From Rhodobacterales bacterium (GTDB taxonomy: Bacteria > Pseudomonadota > Alphaproteobacteria > Rhodobacterales > Rhodobacteraceae): 6,577 bases of DNA. Made by a program: the position numbers and the translations under genes. Shown here piece by piece: positions 1-5,699 of this stretch. The DNA lies in NCBI GenBank assembly GCA_009992615.1, contig JAACVA010000149.1, positions 1 to 6,577 of the forward strand. The letters are read 5' to 3'. The first letter of the stretch is position 1. Each line of letters begins with the position of its first letter. The notes beneath the pieces are model-generated. The model was not told where the DNA came from, did not search any database, and saw only the letters and a list, made by a program, of their open reading frames with translations.

Positions 1-896
1 ACGGCAATCACATCGCCCTGCAACACGTTGCCATCGGGATTTGGCCGCGAAATTCCGTACATCGCGGACCAGCTGCCAACATCGCTCCATTGCACGTCGA
101 GCGGCGCCAGGGCGATGTGGCGGGTCTTTTCAAACACCACCTGTTCGGTCGGTTTGGCGGCGGCATGGCGAAAGTGATCGGCGTTCAACAGCGTCCCCCG
201 GTCATTGGTCGCGCCATGCAAAAGCGCCTGTTGCACGGCAACAAAACTGTCCGGGTCGAACCGGTGGTATTGCGCGATGATCGTGGCGACGCTGAACAGG
301 CTGATCCCCGAGGCCCAATAGGCCACGTCGCTTTCCACCAGCAGCCGCGCCTTGCGCAGAGGCGGCTTTTCCACAAACCGGCTGACCTTGTGCAAACCCG
401 GAAAATCCGGGTTGACCCCGCCATCGACGATATAGCCAAAGCCGGTTTCGGCATAGCGCGGCTTGATCCCGAAGGTGATGATGTGGCCTGCGACCGCCGC
501 ATCGCGCATCGACAGGATCGTGGTGTTGATGTCACCCTCGATCACATGATCGGCCGGCACCACCAGCATCAGCGCCTGTGGATCACGCGCATACAACGCC
601 AGTGCTGCGGCCAGAACGGCCGGGCCGGTGTTGCGCCCCATCGGCTCAAAGATCAGCGTGGCGGCACAGCCGATGGCGGCCAGCTGCGTCGCGACAGTAT
701 TGCGATGGCGCACCGACGACACGATCACCGGCGGCTCAAACCCCGCGCCCCGGTGCCGGTCCACCGCCGCCTGAAAGAACGTCAGCGACGCATCGTCGCC
801 GATGCGCTGAAACTGCTTCGGGCTGTCGGTGCGCGACACCGGCCACAGCCGCGTGCCGTTGCCGCCGCAAATGACGAGAGGATGAATGTTTGCCAT
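1..896 (-). CDS. manC/algA-like: Mannose-1-phosphate guanylyltransferase (ManC/AlgA type), C-terminus beyond window edge
   Basis: The enzyme makes GDP-mannose from mannose-1-phosphate and GTP in the cytoplasm, the step before AlgD. The visible 298 residues start at ATG 896 and stay open to the left edge. Near the N-terminus is the nucleotidyltransferase signature CGGNGTRLWPVSR (residues 10-22) followed by PKQF. Further on are EPMGRNTGPA (84-93), VPADHVI (113-119), FVEKP (174-178) and WSDVGSW (270-276), all in the family order. AlgA-type enzymes are about 480 residues and carry a C-terminal cupin phosphomannose isomerase domain; whether this one does cannot be seen. Two normally conserved motifs differ: WNSG reads WASG (194-197), and the SIDYAVMEK region reads PTEQVVFEK (249-257). 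The start follows the alg44 stop by 20 nt with AGGA just upstream, so it belongs to the same operon. Family assignment is secure; the exact nucleotide or sugar specificity is inferred from context. Confidence 0.9.
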   Translation of the reverse strand, partial: MANIHPLVICGGNGTRLWPVSRTDSPKQFQRIGDDASLTFFQAAVDRHRGAGFEPPVIVSSVRHRNTVATQLAAIGCAATLIFEPMGRNTGPAVLAAALALYARDPQALMLVVPADHVIEGDINTTILSMRDAAVAGHIITFGIKPRYAETGFGYIVDGGVNPDFPGLHKVSRFVEKPPLRKARLLVESDVAYWASGISLFSVATIIAQYHRFDPDSFVAVQQALLHGATNDRGTLLNADHFRHAAAKPTEQVVFEKTRHIALAPLDVQWSDVGSWSAMYGISRPNPDGNVLQGDVIA

Positions 897-916
897 GGTC
901 CTGTCCCTGTTGGGGT

Positions 917-1978
917 TCAGATCAGCCCCGGAAAAATCTGCCGTTTCAGGCGCACCCGCGCCGGTTTGCCGATGTCGGCGACGTTCAGGGCACCCTCATC
1001 GGGCAACAGCACCACGGGCATGTACAGATCGCCCCGCAGCGCCGCCTCGGACGTGGCCGAGGTTTGCACCACCTGCACCGGGATCGCGCGCCCGTCGCTC
1101 ATGTCCAGATACACCTGTTCGCCGTTCACCGCCTTGGTCAGCCCTTCGATGCTCATCTGCGTTTGTACTCTGACCTGAACATTAGTGTCGAAAATTGTCA
1201 GAATTGGGTCTGAAGGAAGAACAGTTGCGCCCGAATAGATGCCGCTGGCCAAAGCAACCTCGCAGGCGCAGGGCAACAGGAAATTCAGGGTGTCGCCGCT
1301 GTTGGCGCTGATCGCATACAACACCTCGCCCGACTTTGCCTCGGGGTTCAGAAAGGTGATCTGGCCGGGGCTGGTGGCGCGCATGTCGTTGCCCTGGCGT
1401 GTGACGAACACCGGGCGCGGTTCATAGGAGGTGGTATAGCGCTGATAGATAGCCGCCAGCGCCCCGAGGATCAGCAGCCCCGACAGCGCCACCGCCGCCA
1501 CCCGGCGCGCCGTCCCGGCACCCACCCGGTCTGCGCCCTGATCGCTTTTGGCGGGTTTCACCCGGGTCGGGCCGGTATGGCCCAACAGCCCCCCCAACGA
1601 CACCAAATCCCCCGCGATGAAGCTGTTGAGGATATAGCGCAGCTGCGGCAGATGCGCGCCGGTGGGATCGGTGAACTGCAACACAGCGCCCTGCGCATCA
1701 GAGGCTGTCACCGTCACCTCGGGATACAGATCAATCGAGAATCCCTCGCAGTTGAACTCAAGCTTGGCCAGATGCCGCGCCCCCGCCCGCCCGACGCGGG
1801 CCCCTTGCGGCGGCGGCCCGAGGTGCAGCGCGGTCAGCGACAGGCCCAGCCCCTGAAAACTGCCCCCGGGCAGGTGCAGCGTGAAAGGGATCGGCAAAAC
1901 CGGGTGTTCACGGTCGAACAGGAAATCGGCGGGAATGGGCGCCACGTCATCGGCCCTGATGTCTGTGTGATCGTTCAT
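917..1978 (-). CDS. alg44: Alginate co-polymerase Alg44-like protein (degenerate PilZ, one TM, HlyD-like periplasmic domain)
   Basis: In Pseudomonas, Alg44 binds c-di-GMP through a cytoplasmic PilZ domain and is required for Alg8 to polymerise mannuronate; its periplasmic part resembles membrane-fusion proteins. This 353-residue protein has the same plan: a PilZ-like domain at about 20-130, one membrane segment at about 160-178, and a HlyD-like domain from about 185 to the end. Compared with the P. aeruginosa protein as I remember it, the match is clear at LRYILNSFIAGDLV (113-126), PCAC (236-239, PCDC in Pseudomonas) and GKPARVRL (337-344). The PilZ signature is broken: R23 aligns with the first Arg of RxxxR, the second Arg is V27, and DxSxxG reads G45-L-S-L-T-A50. 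The protein is shorter than the roughly 390-residue Pseudomonas one, mainly because the hairpin before PCAC is reduced. ATG 1978 has GGAGAG upstream at good spacing. It lies 30 nt after alg8. Confidence 0.88.
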   Translation of the reverse strand: MNDHTDIRADDVAPIPADFLFDREHPVLPIPFTLHLPGGSFQGLGLSLTALHLGPPPQGARVGRAGARHLAKLEFNCEGFSIDLYPEVTVTASDAQGAVLQFTDPTGAHLPQLRYILNSFIAGDLVSLGGLLGHTGPTRVKPAKSDQGADRVGAGTARRVAAVALSGLLILGALAAIYQRYTTSYEPRPVFVTRQGNDMRATSPGQITFLNPEAKSGEVLYAISANSGDTLNFLLPCACEVALASGIYSGATVLPSDPILTIFDTNVQVRVQTQMSIEGLTKAVNGEQVYLDMSDGRAIPVQVVQTSATSEAALRGDLYMPVVLLPDEGALNVADIGKPARVRLKRQIFPGLI

Positions 1979-2008
1979 TGGGTCTCTCCGGGGCGCGTCA
2001 TCGGGGGA

Positions 2009-3484
2009 TCAGACTTTGGTGAAAAACAGGATGGCCATAATCAGCCAGGTGAAGGCCAGACCATGATGGACGGTGGATTCATAGGTGCGCAGGCGCTGCT
2101 CGGCGCTCAGCGCTTGCTTGCCACCGATACCCTGACGGGTCCATTTCTGGCGATCGAGGCGGAAGAACACGAAGGTTTTAACCGCCGCACCCACCACCTG
2201 ACTGAAATACAGAACCGGCGGATGGGTGATCGGAAACCAGGTGCCGCGAAACAGCGAAATCACGGCGCAGAAGATATATCGCGTGGTCATCACCCAGGCG
2301 ATGTACAGCGGCACCACCGCCGCGTCATGCAGCAGCGCCGCCAGTATCACCGTCAGCGGCCCGACCAGCGTTGTCCACATCGACACCCGCTGGTCCAGCA
2401 CCGACCACCAGGTGAACAGCCCGATCGAGCTGGGCGACAGCCGCAGGGCACGGCCGTTGGTGCGGATCATGTTGCCGAACCAGCGCGTCATCAGCACCTG
2501 CGACGAGTCAAAGAAACCCGGCCGCGGCTGGGTCTCCATCGACCAGGACCGCACGTCGGGCAGATACAACATTTGATAGCCATGCCGCAGCAGCCAGAAC
2601 CATGTCGATTTGTCGTCTCCGGTCAGGAATTTCACCCGGCCAAGCCGCCAGTGATCCAGAAAATCGTCGCGCACCTGTTCGATGAATCCCGGGGTGGTGG
2701 CCAGGCTGGCGCGAAACACCGACATCCGCCCGGTCAGCGTCAGCACCCGCTTTGACAGGCCGGTGGAACACATCATCACCTGCCGCTGGTTGAACCGCAG
2801 GATGAACCAGTCGCGGAACAGGTTTTTTTTCTCGATCACCACGCCTTCGTCGGTGGTCAGCGCCCCCACCTTTGGGTCGGTGAACCACGGCGCCGATTGC
2901 GCGGCAATGTCGGCGGGCACCATCGTGTCACCGTCAACAAACACCAGAATGTCGCGGGTCGTGGGCGCATAGCCGGCGATCAGACCCAGGGTGCGGGCCA
3001 GCGCATCGCGTTTGCCGTTGGCCGGGATCCGGTCGATCACCAGCTTGACCGTGCCCATATCCATCTGCATGGTTTCAAACACCGCCCGGATCAGCCGTTC
3101 GTCGGCGCCATCCACCACCGACGACACGATGGTCGCCCCGTCGCGCGCCCGCGCCGCCGCCTCGAATACGCTGCGATAGACCGGCACGGTGGTTTCCGGA
3201 TCAACCATATAGGACGTGACCAGGAAATAGGCGTGGCTGCGCCGGCCTTCGTCGTGAAACGCCGTGAGCGCCCGCGCCTTGCGCCGGGGATAGGCGATCT
3301 TTCGGAAATACACCGCCCGCGCAAAGTTCAGCGATGCCCAGCTGTACCGCCAGGCGCCGAGAAAGCCGATGATGAACAGCGACGCCTCAACCCCCTCCAG
3401 CGACCCGAGCAAGCCTTTCGGTACGGTCGAGGCCAAAATCACGACCACCGCGAAATAGGCGAAATGTGTCATGGTGTTGAACAC
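2009..3484 (-). CDS. alg8: Alg8-like GT2 glycosyltransferase (mannuronan polymerase)
   Basis: This is the inner-membrane polymerase expected to add mannuronate from GDP-mannuronate to a growing chain and pass it across the membrane, working with Alg44. The 491 residues match the length of Pseudomonas Alg8. Two N-terminal membrane segments (about 8-25 and 33-50) precede a cytoplasmic GT2 domain with NGKRDALA (156-163), the DxD motif VDGDT (D184, D186), LTGDDKSTWF (287-296, containing the probable catalytic Asp) and LMTRW (331-335), the counterpart of QxxRW. Hydrophobic segments follow at about 370-390, 392-412 and 425-441, with a last one at 474-489. SKRVLTLTGRMSVFRAS and DQRVSMWT are typical of Alg8 rather than cellulose synthase. 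The start is GTG 3484, 11 nt after the algD stop, with AGGG 9 nt upstream; the alternative ATG at 3472 lacks such a site. The coding strand has an A8 run at 2823-2830 (codons 219-221). Confidence 0.93.
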   Translation of the reverse strand: MFNTMTHFAYFAVVVILASTVPKGLLGSLEGVEASLFIIGFLGAWRYSWASLNFARAVYFRKIAYPRRKARALTAFHDEGRRSHAYFLVTSYMVDPETTVPVYRSVFEAAARARDGATIVSSVVDGADERLIRAVFETMQMDMGTVKLVIDRIPANGKRDALARTLGLIAGYAPTTRDILVFVDGDTMVPADIAAQSAPWFTDPKVGALTTDEGVVIEKKNLFRDWFILRFNQRQVMMCSTGLSKRVLTLTGRMSVFRASLATTPGFIEQVRDDFLDHWRLGRVKFLTGDDKSTWFWLLRHGYQMLYLPDVRSWSMETQPRPGFFDSSQVLMTRWFGNMIRTNGRALRLSPSSIGLFTWWSVLDQRVSMWTTLVGPLTVILAALLHDAAVVPLYIAWVMTTRYIFCAVISLFRGTWFPITHPPVLYFSQVVGAAVKTFVFFRLDRQKWTRQGIGGKQALSAEQRLRTYESTVHHGLAFTWLIMAILFFTKV

Positions 3485-3495
3485 AATCTTTCGCC

Positions 3496-4815
3496 CTACC
3501 AGCAGATACCCTCATAATGGCCGCCCGACACCATCTTGCGGTTCAGCCGGGTCAGATCGAGAACCGGCCGTGTCCTTGCCGCCTCTTCCAGCTTGTGCAC
3601 CGTTTCGCCATAGAAGTTGCCGACCAGAACCGCACCCGAGTCATCAATCAGCGCATCCAGACTTTCGACCATGCGCTCGGCCAGATCGGGAATCACGTCA
3701 TTGCCCCGCCCGGCGGTGGAATTGGCGTTGGCATAGGCCTCGAACACGAAGGGATCATAGATTTCGACCTGCACCCCCTTGGCGATCAGCCGCGCCGCCA
3801 GTTCGGCAAGCGGGCTTTCGCGCATGTCATCGGTGCCGGGTTTGAAGCTGATGCCGACAAAACCCACCTTTTTCGCGCCCGACGCCAGAACCATCGTCTC
3901 GGCCCGTTTGATCTGGGCCTCATTCGCGTCCAGCACGGCGTTCAGCAAGTGGGCCGGGGTGTCCAGTTCAGCCGCCAGATGGCGCAGGGCGCGCACATCT
4001 TTCGGCAGGCACGACCCGCCAAAGGCAAAGCCGGGGCGCATGAAATAGGATGATATGTTCACCTTCTTGTCGGAACACAGAATTTCCATGACGGTCTGCC
4101 CGTCCAGCCCCGACGCCTTGGCGATGTTGCCGATTTCATTCGCAAAGGTCACCTTGACCGCGCGCCAGGTGTTGGAGGTGTATTTCACCATCTCGGCGGT
4201 GCGCAGATCGACAACGTGAATCTTGCAGCCCAACCCTTCGTTCAGCTCGGTCAGGATCTTGGTCGTATACGCATCCAGCGCGCCGAAAACGATCAGCCCC
4301 GGTTCGTAATAATCCTCGATCGCGGTGCTTTCGCGCAGGAATTCGGGATAATATCCGACGCCGAACCCCACCCCGGCCTTTTTGCCCGATGCCTTTTCCA
4401 GCGTCGGAATACAGGTGCCTTCACATGACCCGGGCACGATGGTGCTGCGGATCACGACCGAATGGTTGGCGTCTTTCTGGGCCAGCGCGTGGCCGATGTT
4501 TTCACAGACGGCAGTGACATATTTCAGGCCGACCGATCCGTCGGGCGCCGAAGGCGTTCCCACGGCAATGAACGATGCGTCGGAATTGTCGATGGCATAT
4601 TGCACATCATCCGTGGCGGTCAGGCGGCCTTCGGCCACCACCCGGGCAATCAAGGCGTCAAGCCCGTTTTCAACGATGGGGGATTTGCCCGCGTTGATCG
4701 CTGCGATCTTGCCGGGGTCAACATCGACGGCGATCACCTGATGCCCGTCCTTTGCCAGACAGGCCGCCGAAACCACGCCAACGTACCCAATGCCAAAGAC
4801 ACTGATTCTTGCCAT
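3496..4815 (-). CDS. algD: GDP-mannose 6-dehydrogenase AlgD
   Basis: AlgD oxidises GDP-mannose to GDP-mannuronate with two NAD+, the committing step of alginate synthesis, in the cytoplasm. The 439 residues nearly equal Pseudomonas AlgD (436). An N-terminal Rossmann fold carries GIGYVG (8-13) with D31 ending the second strand. VGTPS (85-89) and RSTIVPG (123-129) follow. The central helical region has AEMVKYTSN (207-215) and KVTFANEIGNIAKA (221-234). The catalytic cysteine is C269 in GGSCLPKD, preceded by MRPGFAFGG, which favours AlgD over UDP-glucose dehydrogenase. The C-terminal domain has FKPGTDDMRESPL (324-336), and the protein ends in EGICW like Pseudomonas AlgD. One oddity is that the usual NPEFLRE reads YPEFLRE (Y156). 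ATG 4815 has GAGG five nt upstream. It is the first gene of the operon, after a 197-nt intergenic region with a likely promoter. Confidence 0.96.
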   Translation of the reverse strand: MARISVFGIGYVGVVSAACLAKDGHQVIAVDVDPGKIAAINAGKSPIVENGLDALIARVVAEGRLTATDDVQYAIDNSDASFIAVGTPSAPDGSVGLKYVTAVCENIGHALAQKDANHSVVIRSTIVPGSCEGTCIPTLEKASGKKAGVGFGVGYYPEFLRESTAIEDYYEPGLIVFGALDAYTTKILTELNEGLGCKIHVVDLRTAEMVKYTSNTWRAVKVTFANEIGNIAKASGLDGQTVMEILCSDKKVNISSYFMRPGFAFGGSCLPKDVRALRHLAAELDTPAHLLNAVLDANEAQIKRAETMVLASGAKKVGFVGISFKPGTDDMRESPLAELAARLIAKGVQVEIYDPFVFEAYANANSTAGRGNDVIPDLAERMVESLDALIDDSGAVLVGNFYGETVHKLEEAARTRPVLDLTRLNRKMVSGGHYEGICW

Positions 4816-4828
4816 TTTTGCCTCATAT

Positions 4829-4849
4829 CACGTTTGTTTTTATGACGTG
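4829..4849. repeat. Inverted repeat CACGT / ACGTG in the algD leader
   Basis: Five-bp arms at 4829-4833 and 4845-4849 surround an AT-rich 11-bp spacer, between the candidate start of transcription and the algD ribosome-binding site. The arms are short, so chance is quite possible; it could be a protein-binding site in the leader. Confidence 0.25.
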
Positions 4850-4902
4850 TTTTTTACTGCTTTAAGGCCAGACGCTAAGATGCTGCGATTGTTCGGTAAA
4901 GC

Positions 4903-4931
4903 GTTATGTCATACGACATGGCGATTGTCGG
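4903..4931 (-). promoter_or_regulatory. Candidate sigma70-type promoter for algD
   Basis: On the minus strand CCGACA (4926-4931; 4 of 6 to TTGACA) is followed after exactly 17 nt by CATAAC (4903-4908; 4 of 6 to TATAAT). Transcription would start near 4896, giving an untranslated leader of about 80 nt. Both boxes are imperfect, so this is a candidate only. Confidence 0.35.
4906..4919. promoter_or_regulatory. 14-bp palindrome ATGTC-N4-GACAT, candidate operator
   Basis: Perfect 5-bp arms ATGTC and GACAT are separated by ATAC. The site overlaps the candidate -10 box and the promoter spacer, where a repressor would block polymerase. The TGTC/GACA arms and spacing loosely resemble GntR-type operators, but the family cannot be assigned. 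Confidence 0.4.
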
Positions 4932-4937
4932 ACAGCG

Positions 4938-4975
4938 GTTGCAATTCTGCTACAATGCTTCCCACCTCTTGCAAC
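4938..4975. repeat. Inverted repeat GTTGCAA / TTGCAAC
   Basis: Perfect 7-bp arms lie at 4938-4944 and 4969-4975, with centres 31 bp apart (about three helical turns). Each arm contains the self-complementary hexamer TTGCAA. The pair sits upstream of the candidate -35 box and could be a paired activator or repressor site. Function is inferred from position alone. Confidence 0.4.
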
Positions 4976-4989
4976 TGTGTTCAGGCGGT

Positions 4990-5016
4990 AAAAAACAATG
5001 CGTGGGGTGCCCTCAC
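4990..5016 (-). terminator. Weak possible intrinsic terminator of livF
   Basis: On the minus strand GTG-A-GG, loop GCAC, CC-CAC can fold into a short bulged stem overlapping the livF stop codon. It is followed after about six nt by six T residues (4990-4995). The short stem and the gap before the T run make it a weak example, and read-through into algD is possible. Confidence 0.3.
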
Positions 5017-5699
5017 AGGCCCAGATACAGCCCCGCGACATCGCCGCCGACATCGGCCATGGCCCCGGACCAAACCGTTGATCCACGTTCCAGGATCACA
5101 GCGCGGTCCGCCACCGTGGCCAGTTCCGTCAACGACTTGTCGATCACCAGAATGGCCAACCCGCTGTCGCGTTTCAGCTTGCGGATCGCCGCCCAGATTT
5201 CGGCCCGCACGATCGGCGCCAGCCCCTCGGTCGCCTCGTCGAGGATCAGAAGGCGCGGGTTGGTCATCAGGGCGCGGGCGATGGCCAGCATCTGTTGTTC
5301 GCCGCCCGACAGCGACGCGGCGCGCTGATCGGCGCGTTCGGCAAGGCGGGGAAACAGGGTGGCGATGCGGGCGCGGTCCCACGGGCCGGGGCGGGCGGCG
5401 GCCAGCAGGTTCTCATCCACACTCAGCGGCGCGAAACAGCGCCGCCCCTCGGGCACCAGGCCAATGCCCAGCCGCGCCGCCCGATGGATCGGCAGGCGCA
5501 ACAGATCATGGCCATCAAATGTTGCCTCACCCCGCGCCGGCAGCATCCGGCAAATCGCCTTGACCGTCGTCGTCTTGCCCATGCCGTTGCGCCCGAGCAG
5601 CGCCACTACCTGCGCCTCGGCCACGTCCAGCGACACATCGAACAGCGCCTGCGCCGCGCCATAGCTGGCGGTCAGGTGGCACAGCGACAACAGCGTCAT
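5013..5699 (-). CDS. livF: LivF-like ATPase of a branched-chain amino acid-type (HAAT) ABC importer
   Basis: This is one of the two cytoplasmic ATPases driving a LIV-type importer for branched-chain amino acids or related amides. In the 228 residues are Walker A GRNGMGKT (36-43), the Q-loop region around VPEGR (82-86), the ABC signature LSGGEQQ (130-136) and Walker B LILDEATEGLAP (151-162). The sequence GRRCFAPLSVDENL is typical of LivF. At the switch position it has VIDKS in place of a His-containing H-loop; LivF proteins often lack that His, so this is not a sign of decay. Its ATG overlaps the livG stop in an ATGA arrangement (4 nt). The true substrate cannot be told from the ATPase. Confidence 0.92.
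   Translation of the reverse strand: MTLLSLCHLTASYGAAQALFDVSLDVAEAQVVALLGRNGMGKTTTVKAICRMLPARGEATFDGHDLLRLPIHRAARLGIGLVPEGRRCFAPLSVDENLLAAARPGPWDRARIATLFPRLAERADQRAASLSGGEQQMLAIARALMTNPRLLILDEATEGLAPIVRAEIWAAIRKLKRDSGLAILVIDKSLTELATVADRAVILERGSTVWSGAMADVGGDVAGLYLGL

Larger units (their letters stand above)
4816..5012 (-). promoter_or_regulatory. livF-algD intergenic region with alg operon control signals
   Basis: This 197-nt gap is clearly more AT-rich than the surrounding genes and has no convincing ORF. Read on the minus strand it holds, in order, the possible livF terminator, an inverted TTGCAA pair, a sigma70-like promoter overlapping a 14-bp palindrome, a CACGT/ACGTG inverted repeat and the algD ribosome-binding site GAGG at 4821-4824. 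A 9-bp inverted repeat, GTTTTTTAC (4849-4857) and GTAAAAAAC (4988-4996), brackets most of the region. The layout fits an independently regulated alg operon. No regulator can be named from the sequence. Confidence 0.6.

Noticed and set aside
90..1178. A 362-codon plus-strand open frame opposite manC and alg44
   Set aside because: Its translation is rich in Arg, Pro, Gln and His with no family motif, as expected for the antisense of GC-rich genes; the minus-strand proteins have clear motifs.
1589..1595. G7 tract in alg44 (coding strand) as a phase-variation site
   Set aside because: Seven G residues are not remarkable in DNA this GC-rich and nothing else supports a switch.
1577..2755. A 392-codon plus-strand open frame opposite alg44 and alg8
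   Set aside because: Low-complexity His/Arg/Gln-rich translation antisense to two well-supported genes; no sign of selection as a protein.
2009..3484. Cellulose synthase (BcsA) as identity of the GT2 protein
   Set aside because: Length, the TGRMSVFRAS and DQRVSMWT segments, no C-terminal PilZ domain, and neighbouring algD and alg44 all point to Alg8.
3496..4815. UDP-glucose 6-dehydrogenase as identity of the dehydrogenase
   Set aside because: The KVTFANEIGNIAKA and MRPGFAFGGSC segments, the EGICW ending and gene context match AlgD.
4790..5563. A plus-strand open frame spanning the intergenic region and part of livF
   Set aside because: Becomes Arg/Pro-rich once it runs antisense to livF, with no recognisable domain.
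5013..5699. LivF as an inactive ATPase because no H-loop histidine is seen
   Set aside because: LivF proteins commonly have a non-His residue at this site while LivG supplies the His; the other ATPase motifs are intact.
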